The notes beneath the pieces are model-generated. The model saw nothing but the letters and a program-made list of their open reading frames with translations, did not search any database and was not told the DNA's origin. Shown here in pieces: positions 52,113 to 62,849 of a DNA stretch of 64,000 bases; the first letter of the stretch is position 1, and every line of letters begins with the position of its first letter. The position numbers were made by a program, and so were the translations under genes. This DNA is from Bryopsis sp. KO-2023 (lineage: Eukaryota; Chlorophyta; Ulvophyceae; Bryopsidales; Bryopsidaceae), in assembly GCA_030272585.1 (NCBI GenBank), contig BSYQ01000013.1, positions 186,001 to 250,000 of the forward strand, read 5' to 3'.

Positions 52113-53828
52113 CTAGGAACCTTCCACATAGTCCGTCCTAACAACAAAATCAGCTTCGCAAGGTAATCTAGCCAGCACTTCTTGGTTCAACGGTCCGAGT
52201 TGACCTCTCAACCTGTCAATCTCCTCATCCAATCGATCCCCCTCGTCGACCAAGCCTTGTGTCAGCACATCCAAACATTCCACGTTCTTCCCCAAAAACT
52301 CGTGTGTCTTTTTTTCCCCCGCCCCTGTCGGCGACGTTCCCAAAACCTCCCTCATGAGATTGCGGTGCAGCCGGCTGCTTTGCAACGGAGCCAGCGAATT
52401 TTGCAAGTCTTTCAATGATTTTTGCCAACCTTCAATCACATCAGTCAGAACTGCCACAGGGGCTGCATCCTCATCCTCCCCTCCACCACCATTCTCCATG
52501 TTGTTTTGCTTACCCAAACCGGCTAAACCCAGTCCAGCGCCCCCAAACAAGGCCTTCACATCTCTCTGGGCAGTCGCCCGATCGTGTACTGGACTTTCCA
52601 GTTGTGGGTTAGAATCCGATCTATTATGTAACCCCAGTGCACTTTCCCGAGTGGCTTCCAGACTGACATTCGTCATTTCTTGGATTTGCTCCATGTTGGG
52701 CATCATCAAGGAAACCAAAGAAGTGAAAGGCATATCGTCAGAATCTTCCTCCGGCAAGGATCGACCCCACGATTGCGCATGGGCGTTGGACGCTCTCCGC
52801 CTCCTTCTCTCGACATTTCCAGCGTCCCCTCCATTCTCAGTCTCCTCTTCCACCCCCAGTGTTTCCCGCGATATTCTGTGGGCATCGTCCCAAGGCTCGT
52901 TCACAACTCTGTCCAAGTAAACCCCAAAATCAGCCACCTGGGCCACCGAACTCTCCAGTTCTTTGGTCAGCTTGGAGAGGTTCCTCTGCTTCTGAGGGCT
53001 GACGTCCCCCTCCAGCATTTCCCGGACCAAATTCGTTTTCCGAGTCGATTCCTCCGCATCTTTGGACATCGTCGCATGTTCCTCCAGAATCTTGCCAACC
53101 GCGATTTCATGGCATGCTTGGTTGGCTTTCATCACCCCCACCAGCTCCATGAATCGTTTCTGCAGAATCGACACTTTCGACTTCCGCGTCGCAATGCCGA
53201 GTCCCGCGAGCTCCTCGGAGTCGCCCGAGCCGTCCAGCTCGAAGCGCATTCCCGCGAGGGGGTCCCGCATCGACGCCACCAAATCTCTCTTTTCAGGGAA
53301 CGACCTTTCGAAAAGGCGAAGGAGCGCCATATGGGACATACAACACAGAAGCTCCACCAATTTCAGCCCCGCATGTCGTTGGAGCATCGACGGCACGCAA
53401 GCCAGCCTGTCCTTCGGGATTTCCCACTCCGTTCCATACGTTTTGATCCACTCGACCGCTCGCAGCTTGAAGTCCCGCTCGTTCCCCGGCTCCAACGTGA
53501 TCGGCCAGCACTTTTTGAAGTACCTCCTCGTGGCATCCCTCCCCAACAGCTGCGAAAACAGAAAATACAGCACCACGTACAAGGCTTTTTTGTTGGGGCG
53601 CGTGAACATGTCCTCCGATATCGCACAAGATATATCTTTGAAGTCCGGCCACTGAGCCAGAGCGTCGGGGAAATCCATCAGCTGGAGGTTCAAGTACAGG
53701 ATGCTATCCTCTTCCACAGGGGAAGTGTGTTCATCGACATTGTGCCCCGCGATGCTCGTGGCTTCCGGGTAATTTCTCAGCCTTTGTCCTCCTCCGAACG
53801 CGCGTAAGCTGCGAGGAGTTTGCGACAT
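52113..53828 (-). CDS. HAUS6: Augmin-like complex subunit 6 (HAUS6/AUG6)
   Basis: 571 codons from ATG 53828, no intron; the frame is open further upstream but that part looks like 5' UTR. The N-terminal domain has the HAUS6 pattern: MFTRPNKKALYVVLYFLFSQL, ATRRYFKKCWPI, FKLRAVEWIK, then LKLVELLCCMSHMALL. The middle is coiled coil (KFMELVGVMKANQ-like, VREMLEGDVSPQKQRNL). The C-terminal half is lower in complexity with a second coiled coil (DEEIDRLRGQL). Augmin recruits gamma-tubulin to existing microtubules for branching nucleation in spindles and phragmoplasts. Shorter than human HAUS6 (955 residues), closer to plant/protist forms. Confidence 0.85.
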   Translation of the reverse strand: MSQTPRSLRAFGGGQRLRNYPEATSIAGHNVDEHTSPVEEDSILYLNLQLMDFPDALAQWPDFKDISCAISEDMFTRPNKKALYVVLYFLFSQLLGRDATRRYFKKCWPITLEPGNERDFKLRAVEWIKTYGTEWEIPKDRLACVPSMLQRHAGLKLVELLCCMSHMALLRLFERSFPEKRDLVASMRDPLAGMRFELDGSGDSEELAGLGIATRKSKVSILQKRFMELVGVMKANQACHEIAVGKILEEHATMSKDAEESTRKTNLVREMLEGDVSPQKQRNLSKLTKELESSVAQVADFGVYLDRVVNEPWDDAHRISRETLGVEEETENGGDAGNVERRRRRASNAHAQSWGRSLPEEDSDDMPFTSLVSLMMPNMEQIQEMTNVSLEATRESALGLHNRSDSNPQLESPVHDRATAQRDVKALFGGAGLGLAGLGKQNNMENGGGGEDEDAAPVAVLTDVIEGWQKSLKDLQNSLAPLQSSRLHRNLMREVLGTSPTGAGEKKTHEFLGKNVECLDVLTQGLVDEGDRLDEEIDRLRGQLGPLNQEVLARLPCEADFVVRTDYVEGS

Positions 53829-54863
53829 CGCGCAAGCCGTGCGAAAAGAAGGGGGGGAACTACAGAACCTAAATGCGCGCAGAAACGATATCCTGTTGAT
53901 GCGACTGCTGCTCAATCGACAGATATTTGAATCTGGCAATGTATCGTTTTCGATGGGTCGTAATTTGGGGCCGATCCCTGAGCTGGCCCAAAACTTTTTC
54001 ACAAAAGGAATTAAAGAAAAATGAAATTTGCAGGATGATCTGGTAATTGGCAAAGAAAAGACCTTGCACTTGGTACTTGATCTTTGAAACTCCTCTATAT
54101 TTTGCTGCTGGCAAAAAAAACCCGGTCTTTCGCCTGCCAGGCTACCAGCGGTGGAGGGGCTGGATTATTTCGTTTTTTAGGTTTGCTGGGGGAATGGGTA
54201 TGGGAGAATCCTCAGGGGATCGGTTTGTTTGTTGTGCGCTCCTTTGATTTACATTTTCCTCAAAGTTGTTTTATCAAAAACACCAGTGAAATCTGTGTTT
54301 AAAAGACAATGTTCAAAAACTGGTTCACAGCCAATATTTTCATAAATCTGACGCCCAAATCGTCACCCCAAACAAGAAAAAAAACTCGAGTATGTTTTAT
54401 ACCTTCCATACATTAATTACTGAGTGGACAAGGAATTCAATCTCACACTCTTCTCATTCTTTTGCACCACCTCCAACTGGGAGCTCATCCCGGCCCGGGG
54501 GACGAACAATCCAAACCATTGCATCAGTGCGATGCATGTCAGCAAGAACGAAGCAACCCTCTGGCCGAAAAGTTGCTCGAAGACGTATGCATAGGCTTGC
54601 ACGGTTGCACATATGCTAACCCGTGATGCGGGGGTCGAGCACATTTTTGGTGTAACCGGCAGTTCTTCGGTTGGGAGCGTTGGACCGTTTCGCAGCGGAG
54701 TGATGGCGCTTGATGCTTCGGATACTGTGCTCCCTTCCCATCTCCTGCAACGCAAACTCCGGCTTTCATTTCTAAGCTCGAAAGATAAACTGTCGTTCAA
54801 CATTGACTTGCAAGAAATCGTGCAAACGGCGGCAGCTTTATCAGGGTGGGTAGATGTTTGCGC
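53829..54863. other. Intergenic; HAUS6 5' flank and MATE 3' flank
   Basis: About 1 kb between HAUS6 start and MATE stop codon. No convincing gene on either strand. Confidence 0.5.
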
Positions 54864-57139
54864 TCACGGGAGTCTTAATGTGCTCAAGTCTACAGTTTGC
54901 ATGAGCGCGCTTCCATCTGTATCCGAGGTCTTAATGGTTGGACTCTCAGTTTGCTCCACGCGGATATCGACAAGCTCTCGTGACTTGTGTCGGGATGGAG
55001 GTGCATCTGAGACGTGGACCCTTTCCTGTGCTTTTTTGCCTTGCCCTTTCCAATTCGTGCGGAGCCATAAGGCCATGTAGCCAACAAAGTGCGCTATGTC
55101 GCCCATCATGTATCCTGCACAGAGCCCGAAAGCTCCAAGATCTCTGACGTAGCCCAGAAAGAATGCGGATGGCAGCCCAATCAGGAAGTAGCTGATACAG
55201 AGGACCATGGCGGCGTGCGACTGGAAGGCAAAAAACTAATCATGTAAAGGCAAGCACATCATCCACTTGACAACAGCATCGTCCTGCTCTAGCTCTTCGC
55301 ACCTGTTGTCCCGTTCCCCTCATGATTCCTGCCACGCTGGTTTGAACGCCATCGAGAACTACTTGAGGGATCAAGACGTAGAGCGTTGTCAGCGCCATCT
55401 CCACCTGCACGCCGTGAACAGGGTGTTTCTACTTCTAACGTTCACTCCACAGAAATCATTTGTTGCAACCCGAAAAAAACATATGAACTCACCACTTCTG
55501 GATCTTTGTCAAAGATCATGCACCAATCGCGTCCCCAAACGAAAATGGCGATTCCTGTGAAGGAGCCTATGATGAGCCCCCAGAACACCGTGACCTGCAA
55601 GAGGAGACTTGCGCCCATCAATTAAGACTGACTTGCAAAGAGGACAACGCTTGAGATGCGATGCATGAAAGGTTTTACGACCTGGGATGAGAATTTAGCG
55701 CCTTTGTGGTTCCCTGCCCCAAGTTGGTTCGAGACCCTGGCAGCCGCAGATATGGACAAGCCCAGGGGCAAGATGGATGCTAGCGAATTTGTGGTGTGGT
55801 AAATAGTGATTGCGGCGACAGCTGCGTCTGAGTCCATCAAACTCGCTGCCATCAGCAACAAAAATTCGCTCGTCCACCTGCATGTCAAAGCGAACATTCT
55901 TTACGTTGATATATTTTTGTTATGTATACCATCGAAGTTTCAGATTTCTTTGAGGTCGAAAGTTCGACACTGAAGTTGCGAGAGGACCAACACATTCATG
56001 GATTCAATTTTCTATCCTTACCATTCAGTCATCATAAAGAAGCTAGGAATTGCTAGGCGCAGCATAGGTGCCCATTCCCTGAAGCTATCCTTAGACCAAG
56101 GGACCCAAGTGCGGAGATGAAGCCCAGCCATGTATATGAACATGAAAGCAAGAAGTAGCTCCAAGGCGTGAGAGGTCGAAACAGCCACAGCGGCCCCTTG
56201 GAGTCCCAACCCCATGATGTTCACAAGAAAGTGTGTGAGCGGAATATGCAAAATTGCCACAATGGCGATGCACACGAACGGTCCAGTCACGTGACTCTGC
56301 AGTCTCATCCATTCAAGAAGCGCCACCATCACTGCAACGATACACATTAGTATATTTGAGAATTTCCGAAGCGATCAACTCCTACACTGGGAAGTTATTG
56401 CACTGAGACTTGTTGCTGGACTCTTGGTCGCACACCTGAGTTCAACCATAGACCTATTGTGAGGATCCGAAGGAATTTGGAAGTGGAGAACGCTAGCCCC
56501 TGAGCCTTTCCCAAGAGCACCAGTAGGGGATTTGCCGTCAACCACACTATCGATATCGGAATGCAGAGCAGCCAAAGTAGCAGCAAGCATCGTTGCAAAC
56601 TCAGCCCAACAAGCCTGTAGTTTCCTGCACCGTAAGCTTGACCAACGAGCGTCTGTGCCAGAAAAACAGGTGTCAGAGCCTGGTTCTGAAATTGATCACA
56701 TGCCAATACCACCATGCTCTCAGTTCTCACTTGAAGGGCACCCGCAAAGCCAATAATGGCAGCGTATCCTGTGAGGTTGGCTACCGCGAAAGCTAAGCCG
56801 GCCGTGGCGAAGGCTCGTGTCCCTATTGAACAAACGTTTGTGTCATATAAAGTCGTCAGCGTTCCGAAACCACACAAGTCCACGAATTGCTGCATGCTGC
56901 CAAAAGCTGTCTAAGGACGCACCCAGTTGACCGACAAAGTATATTGTCGTCACACCCATCAGCCTGAAAAGAAGGAGCCCAGCCGCTGCGGGGCCCGCCA
57001 GCCTAGGAAAAGATGAAAGTGAGTTGGTGCAACACAAGCCACACTGCGTCCATTTCATACCGGCAAGAGAGGGATACCTAAGAACATGCATTCCCTCCGC
57101 TGCAAATGACCTCCTCGTGACGCCATGTTCGGGCGCCAT
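54864..57139 (-). CDS. MATE-family efflux transporter, 9 exons
   Basis: Exons (minus, 5' to 3'): 57139-57078, 57002-56923, 56822-56731, 56652-56436, 56331-56022, 55877-55682, 55594-55493, 55404-55303, 55220-54864; phases agree, giving 505 residues, the usual MATE length. The hallmark motifs are QTLVGQAYGAGNY (N lobe), EWWTSEFLLLMAASL, LSISAAARVSNQLGAGN (C lobe, the pseudo-symmetric partner) and GVQTSVAGIMRGTGQQ. About twelve membrane spans can be drawn. MATE transporters export organic cations, secondary metabolites or citrate in exchange for H+ or Na+. The sequence fits the eukaryotic (plant DTX/animal MATE) branch. Confidence 0.95.
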
Positions 57140-58048
57140 CTCACGTAGGTCTTGTTTACACCCTAACAGTTGAAAAAGGTCCGGTTTTGTGCAGTCCTAA
57201 AGCCGTCCTGAGGTTCGTTGTGTTTCAGAGCTTCCAGTCCCTGTTGTCGAGGGGGTCTCCGAGCTTCGGCTAGTTTCCGCAGGAAACAAGTGCCTTCAAT
57301 CTGTCGTAACCCGAGTGGTCAAACGAAACGCGGGCTGCAAATGCACAGGGTGATTATCAGGCATTTCAGGGACCTTTAATCTTGTTTTCCGAGTTTCTGT
57401 CATTGCAGCGGCAGCCCAAGAGGAGCCGTCAATTTGCAAAACGCTTGATGGGACAGCTAAGGAGGTTGACATTGACCAATCTAACATTCGCACGTGCAGC
57501 TTGCCGCTCTGTGGGTCTCTGTGCGTGCGACTGCGGTTGCCATTAGTGCTTGAGCAAGGCTTTCGTTTTTCCCTTGTTTTCGAACTCGTTCTTTCAAGCC
57601 CCTCAATATTCGAATCAACAAGAATACAAGCTGGTGCATGGAGCTCCTAGTCGTCCGACTGTTGAGCAGCCCATGTGAATTTCGAAACTCCACTGGACCG
57701 CCGGTTCTGGCCAATTGCAATATGAAAACTGCACACTTCCTGTTTTGAATTTTTCAAATCTGGTTTCCTTCACACAGGGCATTCTTCAGCTTTAAATAAT
57801 CCACCCCATCTTCTCCTATCACCCCCTCCTAGTACAAAATTTTAAGTCTGGGTTCCACCCACCTACCTGGGCATTCATTCAGAAAACACAATTTGTCAAC
57901 TGATCCTGGCAATCTCAATAACGACATCACACACCAGTGGTGATTTCTGGTGTTGAATTCACATTCTTTCATTCACATTAAATTACTCCTTTCCCCACTG
58001 GAATCATTCCTCCGCTCAGCAACCACACCCTCTTTCCGCCAGAAGAGA
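57140..58048. other. Intergenic; no gene recognised
   Basis: 900 bp between MATE start and the left end of the DNA transposon. No frame with protein character. Probably the MATE promoter and the 5' flank of a plus-strand gene that resumes at 62850. Confidence 0.45.
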
Positions 58049-58140
58049 CACTATGGGAAAACCTGCTCTGTGCGGGGTAGTAAAATCACCGTCGATTTCC
58101 GCCGAAAACTGGAGTCGCGAAAACCGACGCGACAGAGAGA

Positions 58141-58183
58141 GGGAATGGTAGGAAACACCTGGGTTCGACTCCCAGGCATTCCC
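58141..58183 (+). other. tRNA-minihelix-like sequence inside transposon end
   Basis: GGGAATG pairs perfectly with CATTCCC at the two ends (7 bp), then a 10-nt linker, then a 6-bp stem CCTGGG/CCCAGG closing loop TTCGACT. It contains a perfect B-box GGTTCGACTCC. This is an acceptor stem plus T arm of 43 nt with no D or anticodon arm. It is the clearest of the cases found in this window. Confidence 0.5.
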
Positions 58184-58257
58184 GTCACGATCTGGGGCGG
58201 AAAAACGTAGTCGCTGGCGAAGTCGTCAGCGACGGATGAAACCGCGGAAATCAACCC

Positions 58258-58340
58258 CGCACAGTCAACCCCGCATAGGACAGTAACCCCGTACAGGACT
58301 CTGTGCGGGGTTACTATCCTGTGCGGGGTTGACGTCACCG
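58258..58340. repeat. Left subterminal CCCCGCAC repeats
   Basis: A series of ACCCCGCACAG, ACCCCGCATAGGACAGTAACCCCGTACAGGACTC and their inverted forms GTGCGGGGTTACTATCCTGTGCGGGGTTGA. The segment folds back on itself. Same motif as at the right end of the element. Confidence 0.8.
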
Positions 58341-58792
58341 AATCGCGAAGGGTCTGGTACCAAATCCACCCAAACGCGTGCAAAAAAGTCAGACTGGCCG
58401 ACGTCAGCATCCAAGTCACCATTCCCTTGCATGCACGCACAGAAATCACCAAGTGCCCTTCCCTGACTCAAGTGGAAGCGACGCGCGTGGGCGTGTTGCG
58501 TGGACGGCCTTGCACCTGGCGTACCTGAGATACCGCAAATGAGGACATTCAACGGCGGCAACCTTTTCGTGGTCGTCGCAACAACGCTAGGTCTGGTGGA
58601 AAAAAGGAGGTTCAATTCCTCCTCCTGCCTGGAACGATTCTGCACTGTTCGATTTCTCGAGCAGGGTTATCAGAGGCGGAAGGATCTTTCGGGACAATTT
58701 TGGCGGATGGTGAGTTTTACGCTTGAGTTTCGTGATATGCAGGAGCAAAAAGACTAGTGCTGTACTTGTCCCAAAGAGTCCAGGTTTACAAT

Positions 58793-60960
58793 TTACAGGG
58801 CTTGATAATATGTGGCCACTGTTCTTATTTTTCTGACATTTTCCTTGTCTTCTAGAGGTCTAGGGTAGTCTTCTTTTCCCTGTTTTCTTTTTTTTTGGTT
58901 TCCTGGCCATTTCTTCCCATCTATTGTCGCAGGTTTACTCCCCTCCTTCGGTCTAGTCCCCTCCTTCGGTCTGAGTTTTTTCTGGAACTCTTGGGTCTTG
59001 TGTATCAAAGCTATTCTCATTTGTCTAAGGGTTTCATCTCTTTCTGATGCTGGAAGATCATCTAATCTGTCAAGTGCACTGTGCATCATTCCCAAAATTT
59101 GAGGATTTGGTGGATTTGTAGGAACCCCCAGGGCGACCCGTTCACGATCCTCAACACGAAGTTCTCCCTGTGAGTCTCCCGCTGAAGCGTCTTCGATGGT
59201 GATGGTTCCCGGCCTCATTGAATCAATGTTCAGTCCCCACCCCTCCAACCCTCCCAAAGAACGTGCAACAGCACGTAGGTGTTTGCAGAGAATGCCCGCG
59301 GAGTCCTTACATGTGCACGTGGAATGCCCCATATCGACTTGATATGTCTCAATCCCATCGCTGGATAGAACTGTTGCAAGCCCTTCATCAGGTGAAATAA
59401 TATCAATCATTTTGTCTTGGTTTTCCCATATTGCCTTGGCCTGCGTCAAAGAACACAAAAAAATATAACGGATCTCTGAACATAGTCTGATTTCAGTATG
59501 TACAAGCAGAAAATCATCATTATCACCTTCGTTTCTCTCTCAAATATTTGATTCTTCAGTCGTGGGTTGTTCTCCTGATCGTTGTTCCCTGATTTGCTGA
59601 GGTATAAGTCTTTCACATTTGTCAACAGTTTGGATATAAGAATATCAAGTCGTTTGTTGAACTTTCCCCCCAGAACTGTGTACTTCAACGTTTTGAAGAA
59701 ACTCTCGATAAGGTTGTTTGTTTCCAGGGGAAATCTACTGCCGAGGCGCTTGTTTTTTCGCAGTCCATTTATCCAAGCAGTGCGGATTGGTCCCAAGCCA
59801 GTGTCTGCATTATATACATTCCACATGGTCAGTTCTGGTGGTAAAACTGGGTGCAATTCTGGTGGAAAAACTAGGTACGTACATCAGACCTGTTCAAATT
59901 AAACTGTGGTCAGTTCTGGTGGTAAAACTAGGTACAGTTTTGGTGGAAAAACTAGGTACGTACATCAGACCTGTTGAAATTAAATTGTGGAAAATACAAT
60001 AATACAAACCTTTATCCCAGTAGTGCTTCTGGAGATGATCCCAAACTTTGGTGATATTTTCAGCAGCGGTGTACGTTTTAAAATCCCTCAAGAGATCTTC
60101 CGCCATCTCCGGGCTCTCTGCATTTTTGAGTTTTCGAATGAAAGATATGATCAATTTTCTTTGTGTAACTGATATTTTATTCTCCCCCTTTCTCATCCAT
60201 CTAGCCCATGCTTGCATAACATGAAAATAGCAGAGCCGAATTTCGGTGTATTTCCCCCATTCACTCGTGGCAATTGCATACATTTCTGTCGCATCTATGT
60301 CAATCATTACGATCTTCGGTTTTAAGAGTGGCAAGGCTGTCGCGATGCAGTTGAGGAAACAACGAAGAGGTGATGAAGAGTCGTCCGAGCTGATGAGGTA
60401 CGCAATGGGAAAGCCACGTCCATTTTCATCAGGTACGACCATTGCCCATAGCATCCATCTGTACCCATTTAATTGCCTAGTTCCATCTAGACAAACCCCT
60501 GGGCAGCCGCAAATATTCATGATCTGATGCAACCTCTTTTGTTGCCAACTCTGATGCATCACCAATACGAAGGGTTGACATCCATCGCCACCGTAGCACT
60601 GTTTTTTTCCTGTATCAAAATTTTCTTTATATTTATTTATATTTATTTAATTTTTACACAAAGGGAACAGAAAATCATGTTGGGCTGCATCGATTGCAGC
60701 ACTTGTTCATTGAACTGACTTGGCCATACTGTGGTGATATATGTGTAACATTGTGTGCCTTTGAGAAGTAGGTGTACCTTTTCTTTCCGTGGTGCATGTG
60801 CACCTGAAATCCTGGAAAAACAATACGTCTTCCTTGTGTATTTCAAGCAGTTTTTTTGTGGCCACCTCATCATCCAAATGCAAGTGAGCTTTTGATCGAA
60901 CTCTTTTTTCGATTCCTTTGATGTCTTGTAATGTGACCTCGTAGTTGCTTTCATCCACAC
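58793..60960 (-). CDS. MULE-like transposase with SWIM zinc finger, multi-exon
   Basis: Secure exons (minus): 60598-60010, 59804-59527, 59440-58793, phases agreeing. The N-terminal exon, about 60960-60804 (TLQDIKGIEKRVRS...DDEVATKKLLEIHK), is typical of the MULE/FAR1 pre-domain; its link through a small exon near 60740-60660 is tentative. The catalytic D-D-E is D in VCLDGTRQLNGYRW, D in MIDIDATEMYA, and E in TNNLIESFFKTLK. A C-terminal SWIM finger CTCKDSAGILCKH (C-x-C-x8-C-x-H) is followed by a basic tail with KKRKQGK. No stop interrupts the exons. It would cut and paste the surrounding element. Confidence 0.85.
59828..59987. repeat. ~80-bp tandem duplication in a transposase intron
   Basis: GGTCAGTTCTGGTGGTAAAA through GACCTGTTCAAATTAAACTG is repeated directly with a few substitutions (second copy from about 59908). 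It lies in the intron 59805-60009, so the protein is unaffected. Confidence 0.85.
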
Positions 60961-61989
60961 ACCCAGGGGAGGCTCTTGGTCTTGCATGGGGTCGACATGG
61001 ACAGTCCCCAGTGTGTTAAAAAACATGGACAGTGTGTTATAAAACATAAAAAAATGCCCTGGTGTGTTACAGGGAATTATGCTGTGGGTGCGTCAGCAAG
61101 ATGCATTTCATGTAGCAGGAACCTTCTTTTGCAGTAAGGGAAATAGGCAGAAAAGAAAAAATGTTGAGGTGGCTTTTAGTTATCTTGAAATAATTGATTT
61201 ATTCCAACCGTTGGACGCAAAAAATGTACATAACTTGCATGATACAGTACACACCAAATCCTAGTTCTTGTTGATTGGGCAGGCCTTTGGGTTGGTAGGG
61301 GGTTTGACAGCTGGTTTTGTTTCCAGGCAGTGAGGGATTCGATGGCCGGGCTAATCAGCTCATGGGTCTATGTGAGGATGGGGGGATGTATTCTTTCGTC
61401 CGAAAAGATGAGGTACAGTGAAGATTATTCGAGAATGCCAGCCCGCTCGGTCAGAGGATCAAAAAGACTAACCCCAGCAGAAAAAGGAAGGTGCAGGTGT
61501 GTTAGAATGGGCAGCCTGCCCACCCCATGAAAAAAAGGTAACAACAATTGCGAAGGGCAGCTGGATAGGGTGATTTCCGCCCCCCCCTTTTTTTGACTGT
61601 GGTGCAACATGCTTCTTTTGTTTCTGGTATCATACGAGCGCATTGTTTTCTTCAAAACGCTTTTTATTTGGTTTTGATTCAGGAAACTGACTTTATTAAG
61701 ACTTTTCCAGCCTCAGTGAACCCGGATTCATATGCATATGATAGAACAGTTGGAAGTGGGTCAGTGGGTCTGTTTTATTGAAAGACAAGCGCAGGGTCGG
61801 AATGGTAGGATTGGAGTTCATGGTTTTGGGCCTTTTTTTTTGTTTCTATTTCTTTTTTGGAATAAGTGGGAATGGGCAAGTCTTTGATAAAAAAAAATGG
61901 GGTCTACATTCAAAGGGGTCTTGTCATCGTAGTTTTATTGTAACAACCACAACACAGATGTTTCTACAATCACACAGCATGCACACAGC
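60961..61989. other. Transposon-internal stretch with exon-like pieces on plus strand
   Basis: No certain gene. Plus-strand pieces look exon-like: GFDGRANQLMGLCEDGG ending at a GT near 61414, and ETDFIKTFPASVNPDSYAYD preceded by CAG near 61680. They could be a second transposon gene, captured host exons, or chance. Confidence 0.3.
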
Positions 61990-62640
61990 ATAACCCCGCA
62001 CAGCGACCCCGCACAGGGACGAAATACACCGGCACACGCCTTCACCAACCACCCTGCACACACAGATAAGGACCCCGCACGGGGGCGGAATACGGTGGCA
62101 CACGCCTTCAACAATCACCCCGCACACAGACAAGAGGAGCCCGCACAAGGTTTTCACAGCCACCCCGCACAGCGACCCCGCACAGCTGTACGAGGGTATG
62201 ACTCTTTCGTGCGGGGTGGTTCCAGAATCGCACAGCACCCTGAACACCCACGCACAGGGACAGAATAGCCCCGCACGGCTCTGTGCCCCGGTTTGGCCGG
62301 TTTTTGTGCGGGGTCCCAATTCGACCCCGCACAGACTGGAACCCCGCACACAGAACCTGACGTCTATCATATCCACCCCGCACGGCACCCCCGCACGGAG
62401 GATAGGGTACCCCGCACACTGTACGGGGCTATGTTTTATCCGTGCGGGGTCCCACAACGGGGAAGACGTCAGGTTCTGTGTGCGGGGTTCCAGTCTGTGC
62501 GGGGTCGAATTGGGACCCCGCACAAAAACCGGCCAAACCGGGGCACAGAGCCGTGCGGGGCTATTCTGTCCCTGTGCGTGGCAAAACACGGGTTTCAGAG
62601 TTCTGTACGGGGTTTCAAAAACACCCCGCACAGAACGCGA
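61990..62640. repeat. Right subterminal array of CCCCGCAC motifs
   Basis: About 30 copies of CCCCGCAC or its complement GTGCGGGG in 650 bp, many as ACCCCGCACAG or TGTGCGGGGT. Left half mostly in one orientation, right half in the other. This looks like transposase-binding subterminal repeats and matches the left array. Confidence 0.85.
62249..62580. repeat. Perfect 116-bp inverted repeat with 100-bp loop
   Basis: 62249-62364 is the exact reverse complement of 62465-62580 by base-by-base comparison. It contains several CCCCGCAC motifs and the GGTTTGGCCGGTTTTT segment. It lies within the right subterminal array. Confidence 0.95.
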
Positions 62641-62849
62641 CTTCCCATAGTGAGACAGTCTTCAAACCAGAAGAGCTCAGACCCCCCCACAATCTGGGAA
62701 ATTTTACTTTCCCAGAATTACACCACATGCTCGTTTGGAGCAAGGCAGTGGAACATAACAACCAATGAGGTCAAGCCCTGGCCCCCATGACTTCAAACGA
62801 AAACATTCGGGGCCTTTCATTCTGTGTCCAGTTGTGTAACGAACTTCAG

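Larger units (their letters stand above)
58049..62652 (-). mobile_element. 4.6-kb DNA transposon: CACTA-type ends, MULE-like transposase
   Basis: The left end reads CACTATGGGAA and the right end is its reverse complement TTCCCATAGTG. Extending inward, 25 of 30 positions match. The 3-bp AGA lies directly outside each end (58046-58048 and 62653-62655), the CACTA pattern; the same bases also allow a 5-bp GAGAC with ACTATGGG ends. Both subterminal regions are packed with CCCCGCAC/GTGCGGGG motifs. The transposase inside has a MULE-type DDE domain and a SWIM finger, not a CACTA-type transposase. Either a hybrid or a MULE relative with unusual ends. Confidence 0.75.

Noticed and set aside
53829..54053. 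Longer HAUS6 N terminus from 54053
   Set aside because: The extra 75 residues look like translated UTR (low complexity, no similarity) and a good ATG exists at 53828.
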